Shown here: piece after piece, positions 30,209 to 41,797 of the stretch
How the letters are laid out: the number at the start of each line of letters is the position of its first letter
How positions within the stretch are numbered: position 1 is the stretch's first letter
Source: Helicoverpa zea
Taxonomy: Eukaryota; Arthropoda; Insecta; Lepidoptera; Noctuidae
Length of the DNA stretch: 64,000 nt
NCBI RefSeq assembly: GCF_022581195.2
Contig: NC_061458.1
Location: 2,294,001 to 2,358,000 of the forward strand
Direction of reading: 5' to 3'
Position numbers and translations under genes: made by a program
Notes under the pieces: model-generated
Database searches by the model: none
What the model was told of the DNA's origin: nothing
What the model saw: only the letters and a program-made list of their open reading frames with translations

Positions 30209-31788
30209 GATTTGTACGCAGGTTTCTATCCTTTTATCATGGATGCTGTCATAGATTTAGGAACCCACTACCGTTTGATAGATAGGCAATACGTGACACA
30301 TAATTTTATGCGATAAGAGTTCAAAAACTGACCACTGTAGAGGCATGTAGCTGGCCCCCGAATGTGTTAAAGACAAATTTTAGTAACAAAACAAGCGATA
30401 CTTTGAAAAATGTTTAACATTTTCTATGAATTGATTCCAAAACTTAAGAAACGCTAATACGTAACTCTAAATACTATAACTTCTACATAAAAAAGTGTGT
30501 TTCGTTTTTGGTTTCACCAGAAATCACCTAATGGTCGATCTATCTACTGTTATCTATATCTTTTGACAAATATGACTGTCATACTGCGCTTTGTCTGTCA
30601 GGGCCATTGGAATTTAACGAAATTCTCCATAATCCGAATTTTGCGGATATATGTTGTCGATTCAAAATCAATATTTCTTTATGTTTTCTTATTCATACCT
30701 ATAAGGTTTCGATCGAGTCTACCGTACTCCTTGACAAAATCTTATCTTACTTATTTATAAATGTCAAAGTTTGTGAGAATGTATGGATGTATGTTTGTTA
30801 TTCAATCACGCAAAAACGGCTAGACAGATTTGATTCAAATTTGGTATGTAGATAGGTGATACCCTGGATTAACATATAGGCTACTTTTTATCCCGGTCAA
30901 CAGGGGTAAAATTATTCAGCCACGGTCAAAGCGACTCCATCTGTGGTATATAAAATACAACAAAGACAAAGCAGCCAGGTGGAAAGACATTAGCGGACCA
31001 TTAATTAATTATCATGTAAAGTCATAGATGGAGTTGTGCATTTTTTCATAAACAAATTGAGCTGGGGTTTTATATTAGCTTATCTTCCATTAATGTGGAG
31101 GCTTAAAGCAACTTACGTTAAATGAGTAGTACCTATTAAGTAGACCTTAAATATTTTTTTGTGTGGTGCAAAACATGTAACGCTTATGGATCCTAAAAGA
31201 AAGGAGAAAGATCTGTCTCTCGCAAGCACTGCTAAGCGTGAGTTTAAGTTTCTGTAGCTTTAGAGACAAGCCCAGACACAAAGTGCACATTAAAGAAATG
31301 AGAGCTTCCTCGATTGAATACCATACGCACGTAAAATGCTTTATCGCCCCTGAAAACGTACAAATTACGCGCCGCATACCAGAGACATATGTATGTACTT
31401 ACTTTCAACTTCTGATCACAAATACACTGTTCTCGATTATGAATAGTCACAATCAGACCCGAGCTGAGTCTAAAAAAGCACCTTTTATATATCTACGTTT
31501 ACATAATTGATATCATTCAGTTACAAAGACTTGCTATAAAACGTGTTTTCGTTAAATGTACTATTATTTTTTTGAAAACATATATTCCCAACTCTGATCT
31601 CATGGAGATGGTGTCCGACTATCACCACTGTGTGGACTGTGCGAACTATCGTACCCGGCCCAGGTTTAAGCCATGGTCTGGGGCGAGAAGAAATGGGATG
31701 AAAAAGAATGAGGCGGCGGAACGATTGAAAATTCCCACTGCGGTAAGAAACCACGGGAGCCGATTCCCGGCCACCATAGGCGTGGGCG

Positions 31789-32118
31789 ATGAGTTTTGAG
31801 TGGGTCGTCGACCATCCGGCTCCTAGGAGACCCGTCTCTAACATGCCCATGTCAGCGATGCGCGTTATTTCACGCGCCCCTTTAGGAGATTCTGCAAACC
31901 CCAGTGAGGCCCACCAGAGCCAAAGCCTAACACTCCCTCACGCTGCACCCAATGCTGCATTGCTCAATGCACAGAAGACTGCATTCTCTAATGAACAAGT
32001 CAAACTAATGGCTGAGAATAACGTAACTTTCCAGGATGCCATGCAACGTGTTGCACATACCTACCCAGGCCTTTGGGAGCTTGGTAATCCTTTTCTCCAC
32101 CTTCACAAAAACACATAG
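31789..32118 (+). other. 109-codon frame in the Helitron payload, unknown
   Basis: Open in H1, H2 (43981-44310) and H3 (56172-56501). It overlaps the end of an upstream 75-codon frame by 11 bases. It is proline/alanine rich at first, then reads FSNEQVKLMAENNVTFQDAM and ends near PFLHLHKNT. An AATAAA follows about 60 bp after the stop, so a retroposed transcript or LINE-derived fragment is possible. H3 differs by three amino acid changes and two silent ones, which gives no sign of constraint. I do not recognise the protein and do not claim that it is expressed. Confidence 0.3.
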
Positions 32119-35100
32119 GAAGTGGTGAAGGGGTTTTGTGGGCTGTCTTTTGTTTTTGCTGAATTATCAGCCTAATTTGAATAAACGTTTTTAAGTTTTT
32201 TTCACTTGAGTTTTATGGTACATGAACAAATTAGAATAGTAATGAATTAGTTTTGGTCGCGGGGACTTGGAGGTTTTCAGAACGTATTTACCAACTCTTA
32301 GTGGTCATCCTGCACACCCGCTTCTCTAACTATATTTGCAGGATCAACAAGATTGTTTTAGTTTGTTATATTAACTACGCTACTATAGCCCGCTGTCGAA
32401 GAATCTTTTTACATCAATTCTGGAGAAGCTACATAATTATTAGCGTGTACACAGCCTTATGTTTGCTGGCTGCACCAAGAAGTGACAAATTGCGAGCGCA
32501 CATTTTGACAAAAAAAACTGCAGGCCTCAAGTACGAACACATGAATTGGATTCTCACAGATATTGGCCTGTTCGTGAACTAATTCAAACATTTCGGTGGA
32601 ATCCCAACTTAACATAGTGAGTGAGTGCACAGAAAATCCTCAAGTGTTTCCCCTTGTAGTGAAACTATGCGCCTGCCTGATGACTACGTCATCATCTACC
32701 CAGCTATTCCCCAATTATGTGGTTGTTGGCTTCCAGTCAAACCGAATCTGTTTGAGTACCAATAGTATACTTGAAGTGACTACCTACATGATGTCCTCAA
32801 CCCAGTGAACTGGACACCACGTTATCCATGGTAAGACTGTTTGACAGACTTTCTGGCTTCTGATAAGTTGCAGTTGCTGCAGAAAATGCACAAATGACAG
32901 CTTTATCAGACCTTTGTATCCTGTGAGAATTACTTACGCCCCATACTTACGTAATCATTTTCCAAATCGGTTGACTAGGTCCAGAGATTTCCACAACGTC
33001 ACAAACTTTACTTCGTTTATTTAAATATAAAGGTCACACATGAGAGACGACGGCAGATAGAAGAGTATGGAAGGAGAAAACATATTAACGACATCAAATA
33101 GAATTGGGATAAGGGCAGGGGGATGATGATGATGATAAATGGCCACACATACATATACCGGATAAATAGTATTTTGACAATTCTATATTGCCCACGCAGA
33201 CGAAGTCGCGGGCAACAGCTAGTAGGTAATAAAGTTATTAATTTTTAAAAGGACATGTTTTGTAAAATTTTAATTGAATAATTGAAATAACTACGGTAGA
33301 ATTTTAATCCTGTCACTGTCCTGCAGTACAGTGCCTGATAATTTACACAATGAATATTTTATAACTGTCATTTACGCAAATGAAAGAACGTAACGCGACT
33401 GTTTTTCTCTTAGAGCAATTAACTTACAGGAGACGCCATTGTCTTCTATTCTGCAATAGGTAGGAGATCGCCTCTCTTAGTAGTGTCACTTAGTTTATGT
33501 TAGTGTTTGTCAATTACTCATGCTTTAAAATGTCATCGAACAACAATAGGAACAATGCATGAGTACACTCTCAGTATCTGTTGCAATGCCTCGCTCCCCA
33601 TGCTAAAATTAATAGGCTTGCGTGTAGGGATTTGATCTGATGATGATTCCAGTAGGTTCAATGCTCTAAGTACGCGACTGTTTTGCTGGTGATTTTAAAA
33701 TGGCGGCCTTATCAATATGCACGGTACTTTCGTTAAGCACTGATACATTGCGTGGTATTGAGTTGTCGATTAATAAAAATGCCTTTTTGAGTGTCCGTGA
33801 ATTGCGGAAATTAAAATGTTGATAAATCATTTTTTCTTTTTGATTCTGTTGTGAGGTATGTTGATATAAATTTGTTATTTTTATTTAATGAAGAATATTT
33901 GTTGTTTGAGTGCGATAGAAGTTATAATATTGTACATAATTGTAATTTTATCAATTACACTATCATCATCTGTCTACCTGGAAGAATGAGCTCGTAACCG
34001 GGTGCAGCTTGACTTTATTTATGTCACGTGGAGCGACTGCCTATCTGACCTCCTCAAACTAGTTACTTGGGCAACTTGATAGCCCCTGGTAAGACCTGTT
34101 ACTCAGCCATGAACTCCTCCAATCAATTCTAGTCAAATTAGTATCTATGTATAATAGTTGATCGACGAATCAAAAGTTTTAATAAAAAAGGTTAAGAAAA
34201 AGGATCTTGAAAATCTAGAGAAATAAGATAGATAATTTTAAAAATGTATGCAGCACAAAAAATAACAGACACAAATTAAAGAAGTGTACCAAGAATAAAA
34301 AATTTTGTGGGTACTCAATACAAATTACCATGACATTCATTTAGGGTACCTAAATAACTAATCTGAAACAGTGCAGTTTTCAAAATATACCTATTTGGAT
34401 TGAGAGAAAAATAATGATATAGAAAACAATAGACTAAAACAATGTGCCATTCACACGTTTTAGCTAATACGATAAGCGATCGCGTGTGTGCTCCATTGAT
34501 TTAGAAACAAAATGGCGACTGTTTGAAGTACAAACGATCCTTGTTCCACATTTTTCTGTGCATTAATGAATCTCTCCATATGTCGTTTGGAAATCGGTTC
34601 GTTAGTATGTATGGATGGAAAAAAAGATTATTATAATGTGGGGAATTTTTAAGTTACTGCTCTACGAGAAAAGTAGCAGAGAGTGCTCGTTCGCTATTAG
34701 ATATTCTATTTAGGAACTTAACATTGGTGAAATAAATGTATGTTTAGGGCATAAGTATCTATGTAAAATATTGATTCGTTATTGATATCGTCGGCTATGT
34801 TGTATGCACATAAATATTTATAGGTACAGCTTCTGCAGTTTCTTTAAGTTAAATACTTGACTTTTGTTTCTTTCGATGTAGTGAGGCACTTTTGTTATTT
34901 CACTTCACAATTTCGCATTTTCGCTTTGAAGGAGGTACGAACTAATATGATTTTGATTATAGCCTGCTATATCTTTTACCTATGATGTTATATGTAGTAA
35001 ACTCAAGGAAAGTGTCGAATACATTATTGTCTCCCATCTCCCACTGATGACGAAAAAAAAAACAAATGAAGGATTAATTATTTCCACACCTTGGTCTACA

Positions 35101-35246
35101 GCTGTCATGCTGTCTCTACCCAATGGTCAAACATTCGCAATCAGTGAAAACTGGTGTGTTTGCCGTGAGCGCGAATAAATTGGAGGCGCACAGTTCAAGC
35201 CGCGGAGCAAGGAAAGCTTGGAAATGCCGTAAGGCAGGTAGGTCAA

Positions 35247-35840
35247 GCGCCTTTTTAACCGACTTCCCAAAAAGGAGGAGGTTATCAATTCGGCCGGTAT
35301 GTTTTTTTTTTTTTTTTTTTTCTATGTATGTACATCGATTACTCCGAGGTTTATAGACCGATTTACGTGATTCTTTTTTTGTTCGACTCGGAATAGCTGC
35401 CAGTTGGTCCCATAGTCATCAGGTCAGGATCTGATGATGGAAACCCTGAGAAATCGAGGGCAACCTTCGAAAGTTGTAGGCATACATAGGGTAAAAACTT
35501 GACACTCAGGTGTACGCTTAAAAGCACTATTCAACTGTGAAGATTTGGAGCTGATCTGATGATGGAAACCAGAGAGGGTCGAGGGAACTCGACAACTGAA
35601 TATGTAAACTACCTCGTGTTTGGGCTTAAATTATTTGTATTGACAAGACCTTTGCAACAGTGAAGGTTTGGAGCTGACCTGATGATGGAGACCAGAGAAA
35701 GTAAGTCGAGGGAACTCGACAACTGAATATGTAAAATACCTCGTATTTGGACTTATATTCTTTGTATTGATGAGAACTTCTCACTTGTATGGATAGTGAC
35801 AACTATTCGTATCACTGAAAAGCTTTAAATAAAAAACTTT
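35247..35840 (+). repeat. Lepidopteran ACCGACTTCCCAAAAAGGAG repeat, S1
   Basis: It starts AACCGACTTCCCAAAAAGGA and GGAGGTTATCAATTCGGCC, then a poly-T tract. Three diverged subrepeats of ~122 bp follow (CTGATGATGGAAACC.., GTCGAGGGAACTCGACAACT). A familiar moth interspersed repeat; class uncertain. S2 copy: 47439-48031. Confidence 0.7.
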
Positions 35841-35844
35841 TTTA

Positions 35845-36039
35845 CAAAAAAATTAAACCGACTTCCCAAAACACTAAAAAGCAAAAAAAAAAAACTATTT
35901 TTAGGTGCATCGGCCTAGAAGTCGGTGGCAAAATTAACTTAGTAACATCCATTAGACACCGACTTCTAGGCCGATGCACCTAAAAATAGTTTTTTTTTTT
36001 TGCTTTTTAGTGTTTTGGGAAGTCGGTTTAATTTTTTTT
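35845..36039. repeat. Near-perfect ~82-bp hairpin, S1
   Basis: 35845-35927 pairs with 35957-36039; apart from a one-base slip in an outer A/T run I see no mismatch, and both inner 12-nt A and T runs match. The loop is ~29 nt. Each arm begins with the ACCGACTTCCCAAAACACTA phrase of the preceding repeat. Confidence 0.92.
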
Positions 36040-36092
36040 GTAGGTCAAATACGTATGGTGGGCATAATCAAAATGATAAGTGAACTAATAAG

Positions 36093-36362
36093 ATACCATA
36101 AAGCAGGTAGGTCAGGCGCGTTCTGCTAGTTCAAATTCGTACATGAGCAAAACGATCAGTTATGTGTGAACTAATGAGGCATTCGGGTTCTTTGATACAT
36201 CTGTCAACGATTTTTGGTATTACAACAAGTAGTCAGGTCTAAAGGCGTATAAGAGCGAAAATAGTAAAGTTCTCGTCTCAAGTTCACCCGCTTTGTGACG
36301 CGTTACTTTTCTTAGAAGATTTTCCGTTATAGCACCTCCGCTAGTCATTTTGTTCTCCACGG
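36093..36362 (+). repeat. AGGTAGGTCAGGCGC interspersed repeat, S1
   Basis: It shares ordered blocks with 61915-62345: CAGGTAGGTCAGGCGC, CATCTGTCAACGAT, and CACCTCCGCTAGT followed by TTTTGTTCTCCA. S2 copy: 48284-48553. No coding capacity. Confidence 0.7.
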
Positions 36363-39300
36363 TTCAAGCCGGCTCACGGCGATACCGGGAGAATCGGCTT
36401 TAATTGTCCAGTACGTATTGATCGCTTAAAATGAGTGACGGGTTTTTATTTTGTTTTATTAATTGTTAATTGTGTTGTTCTATTATGGTTTTTTTGTTGA
36501 GGGGCACATAGGCGAGTTAGTGTTTGTTGTCAGAACGATTGCACTCAAAACTCCGTGTAAAACAATGACAATTGTTTTCAAGTTGTTGTTAAAAAAACTC
36601 TCACTACTCATCTTTTGGAGATTTTTTGTCAATAAATAATTCATATTTTTCAGAAACCAGAATTTGAATAAAAAACAGAGAATTTACTGTCGCCTACATC
36701 GACATTTAAGACTGTTCTAAAAATCCAAAATTGAAAATTAAAGCCTTCATCCCATAACAGAATATTGCAGCCATAAATAAACGTTATTTACGAAATCGAC
36801 TGGGAAAGTCTGTTTTGCAAGTTCGCTCAAAAAAAGGGAAAATTAGAGTTCAGAAACGATTTTACGTGCAAAGAGGATTAAGCCAGTGGGAATGCTGGAA
36901 TCGGCTGCATTTCGACACTCCTCGATATAGACAGATGTCTACACTGTGAACGTTTAACAGTGAATCAACTTTGTATTTTTAAATACAATTTTAATGTTGG
37001 TAGGTACATTTTTACTTTAATAATTTTACCAGGGAACATTTTCCTAACAAGTTTTCCCACAAGGTCTTGTATAAACTGTGTTTCTACTACGGAAAGAAAG
37101 CAACACGACGTTTTCTCACAAGAAATAAAATTGCCAATATTGGTTCAGGAAATAACGCAATGATTTCACGATACAGCAATTCCCTCTTCACCCCATACCT
37201 CATAGCAATCACACCAAACAAATAAATTTCACAGACCACCTAATTTCACACGTTTCCCTTCGACCCGTACCTACTCAATAATTTCAGAGCACGGTGGGGC
37301 ACGGTCGCTTTCCAGCTAGGGCGGTGTCGAAGCACGGTTCCTATACTTCGATACGAAACCGATGGCCGACTAAAACCCCAGAGAGTCAAGTTATGGAGGG
37401 AGGCAGGATTCAATAAAGAATTGAAATGTATTTTCCGTTAGAATTGTTTCTTGCGTGCTGGGAATACAACCGTGCGTGATTACTATGCCGAATGAGCGAT
37501 TGTTTTCTTAATACCGCACCGATATTGCTCCGGTATTGGTATGGAATAAATTATTTAATGCGGTGTGTCGTATTAATTTGAGTTGGGGTTCCGTGGCGTG
37601 AAGTGTTCGTTGTCGGTGGGTGATTGATTAATTGCGAATATTATGGAGGCTGTTTAATCAAATGTTAATTCAGATCGTGGTGTTTATTGCAGCGTGAGCC
37701 AGTATGTAGGTCAATGTGGTAAATCAATGATAAAGTCATAGAAAACATGTTACAATTGTGCATTTCAAAAAATGGCTTATATCAATTCTCCGCGATGAGT
37801 ATGAATCTCGCTATTGTCAATTTCCACACCAAAAATCAGAGAAGGCCGAGGGAAAGTAAGATAAATTAATACCATGTCTTATACATTTGTATATCTCAGC
37901 TCGATTTAATGTGTGGTCACCTCAAAAACCACAATATTATGTTAGACAGATATCCTAATCTCCTCTAGACCTTGTAGTTAGCCCAACTTGTTCTGATTGA
38001 TGTATTTCTCAGTAACCTACCAGGGTTCAGTACTCAAGTAATGTATGGAAATTAATCATTGAGGATCTCGGCCGTCCGTTCATTATTTCTGAATATCTTT
38101 AAGTCTATTTTCTTGATGGCTTAAAAGATAATTGAGTGCCAGTCATAATGGAGGGTTCTTTTAATAACTTAGCTTTTGATAAATGTTGTTTTATAAAATG
38201 TTTGCTTATTTTTTTTTAATGAAAATGGAAGCTTTTCTTTAACATACAAATTATTGCGCCTGTCTTTGTGTACCTACTGGTGATTTGTTTTTTTATTGTG
38301 ATCAAAGAGTTCTGTATTATTTGTGGTAGGTATTCCCAAATCATCATTGTATGCAATAAGTGAGAGAGAGGTAAGCTTTCTATTTCATACATGAATAACC
38401 AGTAACCAACCAGTGTTGCAACATTCTTCAAAAAAAAGGAGGCAATAAAAACAAAACACGAACCAGCAATTCCTTCCTTATTCAAGCTTTAAACAGCCAT
38501 AAATCTAAACAATGCACGCCGATTCCCGCCAGCTTCATTAGGCTGAATAAACAACCATGCTAATGTCAATAGACAATTTATGAGAACTGTGTGCATGAAT
38601 CCTTAATGCAATCCGATTCTTTACGGCTGCCCGCTCAACCCACCACTTTAATTACTTCGTATTTTAATTCTACATGTAATATTCACTGTGGCAACATTTT
38701 TATTGGTTTCCCGCGTTTTCTTTCGTTTTTATGTTTACAATTTAAATGTGGAACTTGGATATGGAGGTTTCAAATTCTTTATTCAATTTTCTTTGCGTAA
38801 ACAAATGAAGTAATTTCGTGTGGCTACTTTTTGGAAGTTTTTTTATGATGTTATGAGATGAAATCAGATGAAATGAAGCTTTGCAGGTAAACTAAGGGAA
38901 AGCAAGGTTTATTTATATTTCTCATTTATCATTGGTTTCTACTAAAATGAAAAAAAGTTAACGTTATAGAATAATACAGGTATAACTATTGAGAACCTCT
39001 GTGTCAGATGGAGAGATCATGAAAATACTTAAAAAAATTATAGCTACCTATTCTCAGACAATTTGGTTTACACATTATCGATCATTTTTTAGTTACGAAA
39101 CTATGTTAAGTGTTGGAAAAGTCAGAAAGGTCATTTCATTAAGTCATGTCTATTCATATTAATACTTAGTGATTTTTTGCGTTAGAAGTTTTGTTATCGA
39201 TGTGGTTATTTTCGTCTTTCACAAGTTATTTTGTACCATATTAATGAAATAGTTTTTAGACTTCTAGACACTACTCCATTATGTCTTAATTCTGTCATTT

Positions 39301-40711
39301 GTTTTATTTCAAAACATAATTGGTAATTAACTTTAATTTGCTTTCAAGTTGGAACAATTATTTACCAAAAGAACATTAGAATTATGTCTCCATATCCATT
39401 ATAATTATATCATTTACGCTTAGTGTGTTGCTCTATTTCATTGATAAGTTTATTAGTTTATCAAATTATTTGAGGAGCTCGTGAGTGGCTAAGTAAAAGC
39501 AGCAAGGGTAGGCTACATCACATGGCGCGGATGGGTGACCATCTTGTCATGATAAATGCCTCCGTATTTTTTGGTCGTTAGACTAGAAGCCGAACCCACC
39601 ATTGTTAGGAAAAGGCTAGGCAGATGATTGTATAAAAACAATGAAGTAATTATACTTTTATTCAGTTGAGGGTAAATGGGGATAAATAAGTATTCCCATG
39701 TAGGTACTCTAAACTGTACAATAAACGAATGATAATAAAATAAACAAAAGACATCAACTACCCAACTAATAAAATAAAGCAGGAACTCAAACTCATTCAT
39801 TAAGTGGTACTCAAAACCATACTCCAATTTGATAGAGACTCCTTCCCACGGTTCTATTTACGAGTAGTTCCGGTCAAACAGCGCATCAAAACAAGTGCAA
39901 ATGCACTGCATTTCATACGTGGCCCCACATTAATGTGCGCATCCTTACGAACAAAGGAAAATAACTAAGAGCTTTTAAGTCACTGGAATCGCCTCGAGTT
40001 CTCTACGTATGTGAAAAATTGGTCATATACGCGCGCGTCAGCAACTTTTAGATTACCTCTGACAAAATTGACACGAACATAGTGAGATCATCATCATCTG
40101 CCTAGCCTTTTCCTAACTATGTTGGGGTCGACTTCCAGTCAGCAACCAGATGCGGCTGAGTACCGTTTTACTACGAGCGACAGCCTATCTGACCTCTTCT
40201 ACCAAGTTACGCGGGCAACCCAATACCCCTTGGTGAGACTGGATGTCACCAGTAACGACTGCAAAAGATGTACAAATGACGAGCTGGACCTACAGTTTTT
40301 CGTATTTTTACAACAAGCATAAGTAATGATATACTAAATACGTAAGTGTCCTTACATACGAGTATTACCGGAATGGTATTAGTAGAAGTGAAAGCACGTA
40401 ATACCGTTTCCAGTTACTTAAATTATCAAAGCTAACTAAAGACATACATACTTCATGCAGCGTGGAGGACAAAATGGACCAATTGTTTTACCTCAACGAG
40501 CCTTTTGTGGGCACAAACAAAGTGTGCCCAGTTGCGTGCCTTAATTAATTTATAAAGGCGCTTTGAAGCTGCCTTTTGGATGAGGACGCGAATTCGGCAT
40601 GTTGGAGAAATTGTTTTACTAAGAAGAGGATGGGGATGGGAGTATTGGTATGTTTTAATGATAGAATGTTGATTTTGTTTTTGAGAGTACTTTAGTGCGT
40701 AAGTATGTGGG

Positions 40712-40944
40712 CTATAGTTCGGCCATTCAGAGAATGCGTTCCTGACACGTCGCGATTGAACTGACGACGTAACTTTGCAATGGCGTTGCAGTTACGATAA
40801 AAATATTTTTGCTGGTTGTTTACCGTTTTAACAATTGAGGAGCATTAAAACAACATTATTATATCAATAATCAATGAATGTAGTTACGTCGTCAGTTCAA
40901 TCGCGACGTGTCAGGAACGCATTCTCTGAATGGCCGAACTATAG
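40712..40944. mobile_element. MITE with perfect 62-bp TIRs, S1
   Basis: CTATAGTTCGGCCATTCAGA begins the left arm (40712-40773). The right arm 40883-40944 is its exact reverse complement. The interior is 109 bp. The palindromic CTATAG ends make the duplication ambiguous (TA or longer). Confidence 0.9.
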
Positions 40945-41640
40945 TTGTAGATAAAGCCGAAGAGTTTGTTTCCTAGAACAATCGAAGGAACAAATTGTAA
41001 AAATCTTTCAGATTTAGACAACCTATTTATCACTAAAGGCTACTTATACTTTTATTCGCGTCCATGAAGTAGTAGTTATAGCGTGTTAATGTAGAAATGA
41101 AAGAAGAAAGAAAGAAATATATTATTATGAAAAGTGAGTATCTAAGCAGAGTCTTAAGTAGTTATAACATAAGTTTTGCTTTCAAAGATTTCTTCCTTTC
41201 TTCACTGCGTATCACATAAATCATGCTTTTCCTTCCACATTCAATCTGCCGTGTAATAAATATGAAAACACGGCATGTATCTGTTTGACATTACCAGTAT
41301 GGATTCGTAGCTTCCCGTCATAAACCCTGGCCGGACCACCACTTGTAACTTCTGCCGGACACTTTAAGGAGTGTATTTACGTTCGTTTAGCACGCAATCG
41401 CTTTGGTCAACATTCCATACTTTGTGGATAGATTTTTGGTTGTTAAAATGAGTTTGAAAATGGAAATTATTGGTGTTTGGACAGGAATAGACAGCATTGG
41501 ATGAAAAGTACTGTAGGACCGGGAGATCACTCGTTTGCTCAAATGAAAAACTTTATTGTACGAGCTCGGGAGGTGAAGTGACATACTTTAGTATAAAATC
41601 CTAATCTATTCTTTTTCATACAATGAATTGAAGAATTAAT

Positions 41641-41766
41641 ATAATAAATGAATTGTGAAGGGTGGGCGTTTTGGGGGCTGTCTTATGTAATTTTTTTTTC
41701 TGACGTTCGAAAAGTGCTGTTTTGCAGCCAAGTTTGAATAAATGAGTTTTGATTTTGATTTTGAAT
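41641..41766 (+). repeat. LINE 3'-end fragment, S1
   Basis: GGGGGCTGTCT, AATAAATGAG, then TTTTGATTTTGATTTTGAAT, a typical jockey/CR1 3' UTR and tail. Similar wording follows the payload frame in H1 (about 32118-32195). S2 copy: 53832-53957. Confidence 0.5.
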
Positions 41767-41797
41767 TTAAGATGATTGTCCGGGCAGTACCAAAATA

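Larger units (their letters stand above)
29617..33222 (+). mobile_element. H1, 3.6-kb Helitron-like element (left copy)
   Basis: 5' A|TCCTACATCC; 3' TTGCCC..GGGCAACAGCTAG|T. Modules: head (29617-29815); the lepidopteran GTTCCGTACCC repeat with a GTCC microsatellite (29900-30208); anonymous DNA; a second head copy (30757-30907); backbone shared with H0; a central payload (about 31530-32240) containing a 109-codon frame and AATAAA; and a degenerate copy of another moth repeat (32640-32900). There is no Rep/helicase, so it is non-autonomous. H1 lacks a 9-bp TATAAATAT present in H2 and H3. Confidence 0.82.
33223..41797. repeat. S1, first copy of the duplicated 8.57-kb segment
   Basis: Mostly anonymous AT-rich DNA without a supported exon. 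Recognisable contents are a moth repeat fragment (about 33957-34115), the ACCGACTTCC repeat and its hairpin (35247-36039), an AGGTAGGTCAGGCGC repeat (36093-36362), paired inverted pieces of a CATCATCTGCCTAGCC repeat (39591-39625, 40086-40300), a MITE (40712-40944) and a LINE 3' tail (41641-41766). It appears identical to S2 except T20 versus T19 at 35302-35321. Confidence 0.85.

Noticed and set aside
31147..31510. Sense and antisense frames repeated three times (31147, 43339 and 55530)
   Set aside because: They recur only because the Helitron copies recur. The frames overlap on opposite strands, and H0 does not keep them open.
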